From contig WQSX01000001.1 of NCBI GenBank assembly GCA_009787625.1, positions 1 through 64,000 on the forward strand: a stretch of 64,000 nt of DNA, written 5' to 3'. This document shows, in pieces, positions 52,705-61,200 of this stretch; the first letter of the stretch is position 1; every line of letters begins with the position of its first letter. The notes beneath the pieces were generated by a model. That model worked only from the letters and a program-made list of their open reading frames with translations. It was not told the origin of the DNA and searched no databases. A program made the translations under genes and the position numbers. The DNA comes from Oscillospiraceae bacterium (GTDB taxonomy: Bacteria > Bacillota > Clostridia > Oscillospirales > Oscillospiraceae).

Positions 52705-52733
52705 ATTGTACTATATAAAAATCCGTAATGCAA
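52705..52733 (-). promoter_or_regulatory. Promoter of the NCS2 permease; rest of the 52.6-52.96 kb gap
   Basis: On the minus strand TTGCAT (52728-52733), 17 bp, TACAAT (52705-52710), with a leader of about 78 nt. I found no recognised riboswitch or PyrR site. The rest of the 52621-52962 gap holds a small TTTTCAC/GTGAAAA dyad (about 52750-52770) and hairpin copy D. Confidence 0.55.
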
Positions 52734-52844
52734 TCAGACTTTTGCGATTTTCACATTTTTGTGAAAAGTACACATCTAAGCACTATATACAGGGCAAGTG
52801 AATTGTGTAAAACTATATGTAGTGTACAAACATGCAACAGGTGA

Positions 52845-52940
52845 GCCGGGGTATGGCAGTTTGCGTAGTCTTTTTTGCGAGAACAGCGGTGTAGATCCCG
52901 ATGGCTCGCAAAAAAGCGTAGCAAATTGCCATACCTCGGC
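52845..52940. repeat. 96-bp hairpin repeat, copy D
   Basis: The invariant loop is present. Inner arms are TTTTTTGCGAG/CTCGCAAAAAA, a paired extra G/C relative to the other copies. Outer arms GCCGGGGTATGGC and GCCATACCTCGGC pair almost fully. The flank CAATCAACGGAAA (52943-) is shared with copy A. Next to the helicase stop. Confidence 0.75.
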
Positions 52941-52962
52941 GGCAATCAACGGAAAGACAACC

Positions 52963-55176
52963 TCACCCTAAAAGCGCAGAACAAAGCCCGTCGAAGTCTA
53001 AATAGTCCTCAACAAACTGCTTTCTGAGCAAGTTTAGCGGGATAAACTCGTTATACTTTCCGCGTACCTGAACATTATCGGGTAACGGAAAATCATACAA
53101 ATTAGGCTTTGAGTGCAAAATATCGTAAATGGTATCTTCAAGCGATTCCTTCGAGCCACTATACACAACCTCAAGAAAAACAGCACTAATCCAAGGTAGC
53201 CTACTCTTAATCCCACGATTCAGTAGCGCATAATGCAAAGTGAAAAGTTGCCGTGTTCCAACCCATGGAAAAATAGCAAACTTCTTTTCAGAAAGCGGAG
53301 TTACAAGATTATCTAAAATGCCACTGTTGCGAGAGATGTACCGAATCTCCTCAAGCCGCGGAGCAGAGCGCTCGCTCAGGTACGGAAAAGCATCATCCGA
53401 AACCAAAATCTCACGCATTTTTCGCACCAAAACGGTATGCAAGTCAATCTCAAAATCCACATCCCAATCAACAAGTGAAATCCCCGGCACCTGCTTGACA
53501 AAAATAACCTTGCTCTGCTCGTTCACGTCAACCGTTTCCCACGCAAGTCCCGCAAGCGCAAAGCGCACGCCAACAGGATAAACCTTGTCAACCGTACCAA
53601 TGGTGCGGTTTTCGTCCTTTACGAGCAAATAGTCCGTCGAAAGAAAAACCGTGAGAAACTTGTGGCTGTTTACAATCTTCTCGCCCTCTCTGCCGATGAT
53701 AAGCCCATCTCGCTCCGTGCGTTCAAGCTGGCTAATATCAACGAGGTGGCGCAAAAGCTGCTGATAATCTTCCTGGGAAATATGAGAAAAGCAGCCCAGA
53801 GTTAAGATATCTGAAGCAAGCGCCGCAGGAGACATTTCACCCGCACTTTTGAGATGACTCATTGTCTGGTGATAGAGCAGATTATATGCGTGATTATACG
53901 GATAAATCGGCTCAAGCCACCGTGTTTTTGTGTAAAGCTCAATAATGGCAATAATTCTTATAAGCTCCCAATTTATAGGGCCTAAAATGTCGTCGGTATT
54001 GATAACAATTCCCTCGACCAAAGTAAAAAGAAGTTGCGGAATTTGACCGCGCCGCCCGCAACGCCCAAGCCTCTGAGCAAAACTTGACACATTCATAGGC
54101 GCACCAACCTGCACAGCTTGATCAAGCGAACCGATGTCAATGCCGAGCTCAAGCGTGACAGTCGCCCCGGTGACAATTTTCTCATCCTCGGACTTCATCT
54201 CGTCCTCAGTAGTCTCACGGAGCAGTGCCGAGACATTGCCGTGGTGAACTCTGTAGACATCGGGAGCCTTGTTTTTCAGTGCAATTTCACGCAAATTAGC
54301 AAGGATAAACTCAGTTTCCTCACGGCTGTTCGTGAAGATAATTGTTTTTTTGTCAAGCGTTGCCTTAAATAGATATTCAAAATGCTCACGGTCGCCGATA
54401 TTGCCGCTATCACTGACATTGGTGGTGTACATAGCTGTTGGACTTCCACTCTCCTGCTGAAAGTCGCGCTTGTCAGCATAGTTGACGAACCTCTCAACAT
54501 GAATGCGCACACGCTTTTTACCCTCATCGGTTATAGGTGAACTGCACTTTCTATTTGTACCGTTATTCAGCCAAGTCTCCGCCATGCTTATATCACCCAT
54601 GGTGGCAGATAAACCAATCCTGCGAGGGATTACACCCGTGAGCCTTTGAACGCGCTCAAGCACACACAGAAGCTGAAGCCCACGAGCATCTCGCATAAAA
54701 TGATGAACCTCATCAATTATGACATATCGCAAATCCGAAAACATCTGCATACAAGCCCCACGTTTGTTAGTAGCAAGGCTTTCAAGTGATTCAGGCGTTA
54801 TCTGCAAAAGTCCTTTCGGGTCCTTCATAAGCTCATCTTTTTTAGTCTGTGAAGCATCGCCATGCCACTTGCAAACAGGAATATTAGAATCAAGCAAAAG
54901 CTCTTCAAGCCGCTTAAACTGGTCGTTTATCAAAGCCTTCAAAGGTGAAATATATAGCACCCCAACAGACTTAGAGGGATTATTCCAAAGGTCTGTCAAA
55001 ACAGGCAAAAACGCCGCCTCGGTCTTGCCCGAAGCCGTACCCGACGAGAGAAGCAAATTGTCATCCGAGTCAAAAATAACCTTACAAGCCTCAACTTGAT
55101 TACCCCGGAGCTCTTCCCATTTATTCTGATAAATAAAATCCTGCACAAACGGCGCAAGCCGTTCAAATGTGTTCAT
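52963..55176 (-). CDS. DEAD/DEAH-box helicase (Lhr-like)
   Basis: 737-residue superfamily 2 helicase. Motif I is SGTASGKTEA (Lys51), Ia SPLKALINDQ, II DEVHHF, III SATMGD, and VI QRLGRCGRRGQ. The DEVH box, the winged-helix-like C-terminal part and the overall layout resemble Lhr-type and Ski2-like helicases acting on DNA or RNA; the family's bacterial members are linked to DNA repair. It is shorter than full Lhr (about 1500). The ribosome site is weak. Downstream hairpin copy D probably marks its 3' end. No nuclease or methylase partner sits next to it, so a defence role is not indicated. Confidence 0.87.
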   Translation of the reverse strand: MNTFERLAPFVQDFIYQNKWEELRGNQVEACKVIFDSDDNLLLSSGTASGKTEAAFLPVLTDLWNNPSKSVGVLYISPLKALINDQFKRLEELLLDSNIPVCKWHGDASQTKKDELMKDPKGLLQITPESLESLATNKRGACMQMFSDLRYVIIDEVHHFMRDARGLQLLCVLERVQRLTGVIPRRIGLSATMGDISMAETWLNNGTNRKCSSPITDEGKKRVRIHVERFVNYADKRDFQQESGSPTAMYTTNVSDSGNIGDREHFEYLFKATLDKKTIIFTNSREETEFILANLREIALKNKAPDVYRVHHGNVSALLRETTEDEMKSEDEKIVTGATVTLELGIDIGSLDQAVQVGAPMNVSSFAQRLGRCGRRGQIPQLLFTLVEGIVINTDDILGPINWELIRIIAIIELYTKTRWLEPIYPYNHAYNLLYHQTMSHLKSAGEMSPAALASDILTLGCFSHISQEDYQQLLRHLVDISQLERTERDGLIIGREGEKIVNSHKFLTVFLSTDYLLVKDENRTIGTVDKVYPVGVRFALAGLAWETVDVNEQSKVIFVKQVPGISLVDWDVDFEIDLHTVLVRKMREILVSDDAFPYLSERSAPRLEEIRYISRNSGILDNLVTPLSEKKFAIFPWVGTRQLFTLHYALLNRGIKSRLPWISAVFLEVVYSGSKESLEDTIYDILHSKPNLYDFPLPDNVQVRGKYNEFIPLNLLRKQFVEDYLDFDGLCSALLG

Positions 55177-55205
55177 GGTAGATTTAATCCCCCTCTACGC
55201 GCTTC

Positions 55206-55349
55206 AATGTCAACAGGTTAAGGGTATTCATCCTGACTCGTCATTGCGGGCTTGACCCGCAATCCCCTCAGAAATGCGCATTATTCGTGGGATTCCGCGT
55301 CAAGCGCGGAATGACGATAATATTTTGCTTTTCTTAACTTGTTGACATT
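55206..55349. repeat. Nested palindromic element (144 bp)
   Basis: Outer arms 55206-55222 and 55333-55349 match in 16 of 17 positions. Inside are two 28-bp units in inverted orientation (55239-55266 and 55289-55316), each itself a hairpin: TTGCGGG/CCCGCAA and ATTCCGCG/CGCGGAAT. The units differ at paired stem bases, keeping the fold. The core CGTCATTGCGGGCTTGACCC resembles dispersed palindromic repeats known from many bacteria. Confidence 0.7.
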
Positions 55350-55350
55350 G

Positions 55351-56955
55351 CTAAGCACTCTGCTTTAGATCCCGCCTCTCATAGGCAATTATCCCAAGCA
55401 AAAGCAACGCAACCGCAATGGCAGTCAAAACAAACGAAGCAGTAAAGTTTATCTCATCGACAGGCAGTAGCGGAACATGCCCAAACGGTGTAATCTGCCC
55501 AAGCCACTCAGGCAAATCGAGCATTCGACCCATAAACAGCGTGAAAAATGAAAACGCAAAATACGCCCAAATAGAAGAAGTGAATCGAGGGACAAGTCCT
55601 CCGAGTAAAAACACAAGCCCTATAAAGACCCAAAGAGCAGGCAAAAACACCATGTTAGCCTCAAACAAAAATCTAAAGGAAATAGGCTCATCCAAGAAAG
55701 TCGCAGACACAAGATAAAGCCCACCGGCATTGACAAACTGAAGAGCAATGCTCAAAAGAAACGCAGGGATTGCATAACTGCAAAGATACCGCTCTCGCGA
55801 CACCGGAGAAGACAAAATAGACTCAGCACGCCCTTCACGCTCCTCAGAAAAAGGTCTCAGCGCAATGATTAAAAGGGGAACAGAGGAGAAAATAGCACCA
55901 ACTATGGTGATGGTAGAGACAAACATCTCAATCACGGGAAAATCATCACTGACCCCGATAATCATTTGATAAAACTCACTCTCGGCAATAAAAGAATCAA
56001 TATCAGGCAAAATAGTTCCATAAGAAGCGGCGAGAATAAAAATGATTACAACCCAAGCAATCATAGTTCCTCGCAAAAGCCGAAAACTAAACCCAAGCGG
56101 AGAACGCATAAGCCGCCCGCCCTGTGGCTTGCCGCGTCGAGCGGCAATGAATCCCTGCCCAATATCACGTACAGCGTTCAGCTTATACGCCGCCGCAGTG
56201 ACCACAACGATCAAAATAAATAAAACAACGGAGGGTAGAATATTGTTTTCCACAAAAAACTGCGAACGCTGAATTAAACCGAGCGGGCTGATAAGAGAAA
56301 TAATCTCGCTCTCTAAATCGCCCGCGGCACGTATAAAATACAAAACAGCCATCGCTACAAAAGAATAACCCGTAGCCCCACGTGAAGAAGCTGAAAGCTG
56401 AGAGAAAAGTGCAGCAACAGCGGCGAAAAATAACCCAAACAGCCCCAATGCCACACCATAGAGCATAGATGCGCCAAAAGGCATACTTTCTTCGCCGACC
56501 GATGCGATTAAAAGTCCCGTCAAAAGAGCCAAAACAGCATTTACGATAACGGCTGTAATCATGGTAGAATTCAAAATCGCAAGCCGTCCTGTAGGCAAAG
56601 ACCGCACAACTTCAGTGCGTCCCGCCTCTTCATCCGCTCTTGTGTGGCGCACGACAAGAAAAATATTCATCGTAGCAACTGCCATAGCCACCCAAATAAA
56701 CATCAAAACGCTGTACATAGCACCTGCCGTAAAATTATCTGCGCCGTAAACAGGTCCCATCATAGCAATCATTGCAGGATTTTTTAAAGTCTCAGCCAAT
56801 GCTTGCCTCGCAGGGGCATCAAACATCTCAGGTACTCCAAGAGCAAGCACGTAGGAAAAAAGTGCGAGCGAAATAATCCAAACAGAAGAAACAACCCGCT
56901 CACGCCGAATCTTAAAACGAACAAAAGTTCCGGTATTTTCAAAAAGTCCTCGCAT
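55351..56955 (-). CDS. ABC exporter permease (two-copy ABC-2 type, TylC/antibiotic-exporter-like)
   Basis: 534 residues with about 12 membrane helices in two similar halves (first half starting near 25, second near 300). The motifs RHTRADEEAGRTEVVRSLP and RPFSEEREGRAESILSSPVSRERYL occupy equivalent places in the two halves, pointing to a fused duplicated ABC-2 permease such as those annotated as polyketide-antibiotic exporters. The ATPase is the gene immediately upstream. The start at 56955 has GAAAGG-13-ATG with GTCAT in the spacer. Substrate unknown. Confidence 0.87.
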   Translation of the reverse strand: MRGLFENTGTFVRFKIRRERVVSSVWIISLALFSYVLALGVPEMFDAPARQALAETLKNPAMIAMMGPVYGADNFTAGAMYSVLMFIWVAMAVATMNIFLVVRHTRADEEAGRTEVVRSLPTGRLAILNSTMITAVIVNAVLALLTGLLIASVGEESMPFGASMLYGVALGLFGLFFAAVAALFSQLSASSRGATGYSFVAMAVLYFIRAAGDLESEIISLISPLGLIQRSQFFVENNILPSVVLFILIVVVTAAAYKLNAVRDIGQGFIAARRGKPQGGRLMRSPLGFSFRLLRGTMIAWVVIIFILAASYGTILPDIDSFIAESEFYQMIIGVSDDFPVIEMFVSTITIVGAIFSSVPLLIIALRPFSEEREGRAESILSSPVSRERYLCSYAIPAFLLSIALQFVNAGGLYLVSATFLDEPISFRFLFEANMVFLPALWVFIGLVFLLGGLVPRFTSSIWAYFAFSFFTLFMGRMLDLPEWLGQITPFGHVPLLPVDEINFTASFVLTAIAVALLLLGIIAYERRDLKQSA

Positions 56956-57001
56956 AATAATGACTATTCCTTTCGATAAAATCTAGGCACATTACGTGCT
57001 G

Positions 57002-57886
57002 TTAGTCTTGATAATGAAGCATAAACACATCTTCAAGTGATGGTGGCATACTCTCAAACCGCTTAATGCCAAACTTGGCAATAAGTTCAGTAACCCTGCC
57101 GACCTGACCGGAGTCTACCATAAATGTAAGCCCACTCATATGCTCGGCAATGTTATGCACACCTTCAGAGCCTTCAAGCCCCTCAACAGGTCTGTCGGTC
57201 TCAATTCGCATCGTGACACGAGTGAGATGCCTTAGATCGTCAAGTGTACCTGAATCCACCAATTTACCTTTGCGTATAATACCGACCTTATCGCAGAGCT
57301 GTTCTACTTCTGACATGATATGACTTGAGAGAAAAACACCCTTGCCTAAATTTTTCTGTTCTAAGACACACTCCTTAAACACGTGCCCCATAAGTGGGTC
57401 AAGCCCACTCGTAGGCTCATCGAGTATGTAAAGCTCTGCATCAGATGCAAAAGCCGCAACCAATGCCACCTTCTGTCGATTGCCCTTAGAATAAGTCCGA
57501 CACTTCTTAGACGGGTCAAGTTCAAAACGCTCAATAAGGCTCTCGCGCCTAGTCTTATCGACTTTACCACGCAGATTAACAAACAAATCCACAACCTCAC
57601 CGCCCGTGAGATTAGGCCAGAGGTTCACATCTCCCGGTACGTAAGCTATTTTCTTGTGAATTTCCACAGCATTTTTCCACGCATCCAAACCAAAGACTTT
57701 CGCAGTCCCCTCAGTGGCTTTCAAAATGCCGAGTAAGACACGAATAGTGGTAGTTTTACCTGCACCATTCGGGCCGATATAACCAAAAACTTCCCCCTTA
57801 TCCACAGTCAAGCTAACATTATCCAGTGCAGTCAACGCCCCAAACTTTTTCGTCAAATTGGTAACTTCCAAGCTAAAATCAGACAT
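57002..57886 (-). CDS. ABC transporter ATP-binding protein
   Basis: 294 residues. Walker A is GPNGAGKTT, signature YSKGNRQK (in CRTYSKGNRQKVALVAA), Walker B LYILDEPTSGLD, switch LSSHIMSE. The C-terminal about 70 residues form the extra domain usual in exporter ATPases of this type. The start at 57886 (MSDFSLEV) follows GGAGGGG; an in-frame codon five residues earlier lies on the ribosome site. Partner of the permease downstream, 46 bp away. Confidence 0.9.
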   Translation of the reverse strand: MSDFSLEVTNLTKKFGALTALDNVSLTVDKGEVFGYIGPNGAGKTTTIRVLLGILKATEGTAKVFGLDAWKNAVEIHKKIAYVPGDVNLWPNLTGGEVVDLFVNLRGKVDKTRRESLIERFELDPSKKCRTYSKGNRQKVALVAAFASDAELYILDEPTSGLDPLMGHVFKECVLEQKNLGKGVFLSSHIMSEVEQLCDKVGIIRKGKLVDSGTLDDLRHLTRVTMRIETDRPVEGLEGSEGVHNIAEHMSGLTFMVDSGQVGRVTELIAKFGIKRFESMPPSLEDVFMLHYQD

Positions 57887-57917
57887 TACTTTCCCCTCCA
57901 ATAATATATATCAAGTA

Positions 57918-57945
57918 ATTCTATCACATTGGGCAGGATTAGCAA
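57918..57945 (-). promoter_or_regulatory. Promoter of the ABC exporter pair
   Basis: On the minus strand TTGCTA (57940-57945), 16 bp, TAGAAT (57918-57923). Confidence 0.5.
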
Positions 57946-57969
57946 GAAAAAAATTTGCTCACAAATGTA

Positions 57970-57999
57970 TTGAATAAAATTCAATCAGTATGGTATACT
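57970..57999 (+). promoter_or_regulatory. Promoter of cheB
   Basis: TTGAAT (57970-57975), 18 bp, TATACT (57994-57999). The -35 box is half of a TTGAAT-aaa-ATTCAA dyad (57970-57984), a possible operator. Confidence 0.5.
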
Positions 58000-58048
58000 A
58001 AGTTTTAAAGATGTCCATACACATTAAAATCGTAAAGAGGTTATATAA

Positions 58049-59104
58049 ATGTCAAAAATCCGCTTGATGATCATCGACGATTCACTGTTTTTCAGAACAT
58101 TTCTCGCCCAGCAACTAAGCAGAGAGGCAAGCATTGAGATAATAGGTAGTTTTGGCGACCCGGTTGCGGCATCGCAAAAAATAGCGTCTCTGCGTCCGGA
58201 CGTTATAGCTCTCGATATGGAAATGCCGCGAATGAGGGGAGATGAATTTCTTCGCAAAGTTGCACCGAGCCACAAAAACGTTAAGGTAATCGTTATAAGC
58301 GCATTGTCCGAAAACGTATTTGATGCCATGCAAGCGGGGGCTATTGACTTTGTAGGCAAACCCGGCTCAACACCGGGATTTGACGAAAAGCAATTTGTCA
58401 GAGAAATAATCGAGAAAATCAAAATCGCATCGCAAGCATACACAAAAACACGTGAAGATTTTGCTCGCTCAAAACCACAGACAGCTCGCCCGTCTCCCGC
58501 AGTGAGTTCCATGGTTCTCGGCGCAAGTTCCAAGAACGTCATAGCAATTGGAGCATCCACCGGAGGTACAGAGGCAATAATCGAAGTGGTCAAGAACTTC
58601 CCGGTATCAACTCCCGGAGTTGTGATTGTACAACACATGCCACCGGTATTTACAAAAATGTATGCAGAACGTGTCAACAAAATTTGTGCGATGACAGTAC
58701 GTGAAGCGAAAAATGCAGACAGAGTAACCAAAGGCACAATCCTCATAGCTCCGGGCGGTGATGAGCAAATGACTCTGCGCCAAGATTCACAAGGATACTA
58801 TGTCAAACTTGGAAAAGCTCCTAAAGTAAGCGGGCATTGCCCCTCTGTTGACGTCCTTTTTGAGTCAGTGGCAAAGGTGGCAGGCAAAAGCGCAGTAGGA
58901 GTAATTCTCACGGGAATGGGGTCCGACGGAGCGCGAGGAATGACAGAGATAAAGAGAATGGGTGGACACACCATTGGGCAAGACGAGGCATCCTGCGTAG
59001 TATACGGTATGCCCATGGAAGCTTTTAAGAGAGGTGGGGTCAGAGAGCAAATTTCCCTATCATCAATTGGAGATGCGGTTCTGCGCCGTTTTAGTGGTCG
59101 TTAA
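58049..59104 (+). CDS. cheB: Chemotaxis-type protein-glutamate methylesterase
   Basis: 351 residues. The receiver domain (1-125) has Asp10/Asp11, the phosphorylated Asp56 and Lys104. The C-terminal methylesterase has the triad Ser170 (GASTGG), His196 (VQHMPP) and Asp293 (GMGSDGARGM). It demethylates or deamidates chemoreceptors when phosphorylated by CheA. No cheA, cheR or receptor gene is nearby in the window, so it could be an orphan cheB or part of a dispersed set. The ribosome site AAGAGG precedes the ATG. The stop overlaps the next gene's start (TAATG). Confidence 0.93.
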   Translation: MSKIRLMIIDDSLFFRTFLAQQLSREASIEIIGSFGDPVAASQKIASLRPDVIALDMEMPRMRGDEFLRKVAPSHKNVKVIVISALSENVFDAMQAGAIDFVGKPGSTPGFDEKQFVREIIEKIKIASQAYTKTREDFARSKPQTARPSPAVSSMVLGASSKNVIAIGASTGGTEAIIEVVKNFPVSTPGVVIVQHMPPVFTKMYAERVNKICAMTVREAKNADRVTKGTILIAPGGDEQMTLRQDSQGYYVKLGKAPKVSGHCPSVDVLFESVAKVAGKSAVGVILTGMGSDGARGMTEIKRMGGHTIGQDEASCVVYGMPMEAFKRGGVREQISLSSIGDAVLRRFSGR

Positions 59105-60297
59105 TGAATTTTACAAGAGTAGAAAAAGTAAAAAACTGGTTTAAAGAGCGTGTGAAAATACCGCCGGGTGTCACAATAGCCATATGCGTATTACCCGCTG
59201 TTTTGGTAGCACTGTTCTACATACTGCGCGGAGTCAGAAGTGTGATGGATTTCGTGGTATTTTATGTTGCTGCGCCAATCCGAGGATTTTTCGCACTTCT
59301 CAGTTCAATATACCCGTTTGCCATAATGGAAGTGCTCACCGTATTTCTGGTAATTTTCTTTTTCTACCACATAATCAAATCAATAAAAGACACGGCACGC
59401 AGACGAGGAAAGTGGAAACAACTCGGCAAAAAACTATTACCCCTACTGGTCATTGCGATGTACCTGTTTGCAGGGTTTTCGTGGCTTTGGAGCAGTGGTT
59501 ATCATGCCACCGGATTTGCAGAAAGATACGGATTTCGAGGAGGCGGCGGCACAGTCGAAGAGCTAACCACAGTCACAGAATTTTTCGCAGAGCGGGCAAA
59601 CGAACTATCCACGCAAGTGCCGCGCGATGCAGACGGCAGATATCTAGAGGACAGGCGGCAGATGTTCGCAGATTCAATATATACATTTGACAACATATCT
59701 GAAAGGTTCCCAAGCCTTGATGGCAGGCTATACCCACCAAAACCTATGCTTTTTTCATGGCTAATGACCATAACAGGCTATTCAGGAATGTACTTCGCCC
59801 TCACAGGCGAAGCGATGATAAACGTAAACCCGCCGGGAATAACAATGCCTTTCACCGTAGTGCATGAGCATGCACATCAACTCGGTGTGTTCTCTGAAAA
59901 CGAAGCAAATTTTGTAGCAGTACTTGCAAGCATTAGCTCCGAAAAACCCGTATTTATGTATGCAGGTTATTTGGTAGGCTTAAACTATTTATTAAATGCA
60001 CTGGCAGGCGTAAATGCTGAGGCATGGCACGAAATAACAAACAGCCTGACTTATGAGGTCAGGCGAGATAGGGAAGAAGTTTTTTCCTTTTGGAGAGAAC
60101 GAAATGTAGCAGATACAGGCTGGACCTTCCTTGACAACATCCTAACAAATCTAATGGAAACAACAAGCGAGGTAGTAGATCGAATCTATGACGCGTACCT
60201 AAGAGGTCAAGGAGAGGAACTGGGAATTCTATCCTACGGAGCAGTAGTTGATCTGCTGATGGAATACTTTGCACCCACCCTACAAACTTCTCCTTAG
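59104..60297 (+). CDS. DUF3810-family membrane protein with HExxH metallopeptidase motif
   Basis: 397 residues. Three hydrophobic helices lie at about 21-42, 66-92 and 110-131, then a large outside domain. The zinc motif is His254-Glu255-xx-His258 (VVHEHAHQLG), with acidic residues Glu265 and Glu267 (FSENEANFVA) in the position of a gluzincin third ligand. This is the DUF3810 layout, so a membrane-anchored peptidase is likely, although activity is unproven. The gene overlaps the stop of cheB by one base (coupled translation) and its 3' end overlaps coaW, tail to tail, by 18 bp. Confidence 0.83.
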   Translation: MNFTRVEKVKNWFKERVKIPPGVTIAICVLPAVLVALFYILRGVRSVMDFVVFYVAAPIRGFFALLSSIYPFAIMEVLTVFLVIFFFYHIIKSIKDTARRRGKWKQLGKKLLPLLVIAMYLFAGFSWLWSSGYHATGFAERYGFRGGGGTVEELTTVTEFFAERANELSTQVPRDADGRYLEDRRQMFADSIYTFDNISERFPSLDGRLYPPKPMLFSWLMTITGYSGMYFALTGEAMINVNPPGITMPFTVVHEHAHQLGVFSENEANFVAVLASISSEKPVFMYAGYLVGLNYLLNALAGVNAEAWHEITNSLTYEVRRDREEVFSFWRERNVADTGWTFLDNILTNLMETTSEVVDRIYDAYLRGQGEELGILSYGAVVDLLMEYFAPTLQTSP

Positions 60298-61101
60298 CTT
60301 GACTGCCCCCAGTGCTGTGGCAAAAACAGCATCATCGGGCAAAATGAAATTGAGCTCAGAAATAGCCTTGAATTTAGCAAAAATAGGCTTTGCCTGTGGA
60401 AACATAGCGAGAGAGCCGGTAAGGACAACATCTTTTACAGAGTCATTTTTTAAGGCAAATATAGCAAGCATTCCGACAGTCTCAAAAACAAGATTTAGAA
60501 TACCGAGTGCGACATCTGAATCAGATGCCGTGCTTTTAGTTTTTCCAAAATTCGATGCAGTCAAATCAGCAGGCAAAGTATCTAAACCGCCTGAGACAAT
60601 ATCGGATACGGAGAGGTCAACATTTTTTATACATCCATTATCCGCAAGGGTTAAGATATAATCAATGTCATTTTTATCGAGCATCAAAGAGGCGAGCCCG
60701 GCAACAGTGCCACCTCCGACTCCCGTGCCGCCGAGATGGGAAATGCCGGCAGGTGAAACTCTAACAAATGCCGTTCCCGTGCCCATACTTACGACCAGAG
60801 CTTCGCTAAGTCCGGAAATCGCAAGCGCACCATACCCTATGGCCTCAAATTCGCTGACTTTTCGTGTTGAAATGCCAAAAACCTGCTCATCTATAAACGT
60901 AGCTCCAACCCCGGTCAGGAAAATCTCAGAAACATCAGTTGGAAGTGCTTTATGTTGTCTGAGAAACTTGCCGATAGCTCCATACATCGAAGTAACTTGG
61001 TCTGCCGCCTTGACCTGCATCATGCCGATACACTTTTCACCGCTAAAACCAACAATTTTAGTCGTAGAACCACCCACATCAATGCCCAAAATAATACTCA
61101 T
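60280..61101 (-). CDS. coaW: Type II pantothenate kinase
   Basis: 273 residues of the ASKHA-fold PanK-II family, phosphorylating pantothenate at the first step of CoA synthesis. The phosphate-1 loop GIDVGGSTTKIVGF, SEFEAIGYGALAISG, SMGTGTAF and GGTGVGGGTVAGLASLM are recognisable, with the C-terminal VLTGSLAMFP. This type occurs in Staphylococcus, Bacillus and some clostridia and lacks CoA feedback inhibition in S. aureus. The start follows AGGGGGCTAATTGCA and a good promoter. Confidence 0.92.
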   Translation of the reverse strand: MSIILGIDVGGSTTKIVGFSGEKCIGMMQVKAADQVTSMYGAIGKFLRQHKALPTDVSEIFLTGVGATFIDEQVFGISTRKVSEFEAIGYGALAISGLSEALVVSMGTGTAFVRVSPAGISHLGGTGVGGGTVAGLASLMLDKNDIDYILTLADNGCIKNVDLSVSDIVSGGLDTLPADLTASNFGKTKSTASDSDVALGILNLVFETVGMLAIFALKNDSVKDVVLTGSLAMFPQAKPIFAKFKAISELNFILPDDAVFATALGAVKLRRSL

Positions 61102-61129
61102 TGCAATTAGCCCCCTATAAGTGTATAAT
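61101..61129 (+). promoter_or_regulatory. Promoter of the second EAL-HDOD gene
   Basis: TTGCAA (61101-61106), 17 bp, TATAAT (61124-61129). Its -35 box abuts the coaW start codon, and its -10 lies next to the divergent coaW -10. Confidence 0.55.
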
Positions 61130-61130
61130 C

Positions 61131-61159
61131 ATAATATAGAAGTAAAGTAAGCCTGTCAA
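61131..61159 (-). promoter_or_regulatory. Promoter of coaW
   Basis: On the minus strand TTGACA (61154-61159), 17 bp, TATTAT (61131-61136). Confidence 0.7.
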
Positions 61160-61200
61160 GGCAAATCCGAAGATACGAAAAAACGAAAAAGGTAAGTGTT

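Noticed and set aside
52963-55176. Helicase as part of an anti-phage defence island
   Set aside because: Neighbours are a permease and an ABC exporter; no nuclease, methylase or other defence gene accompanies it.
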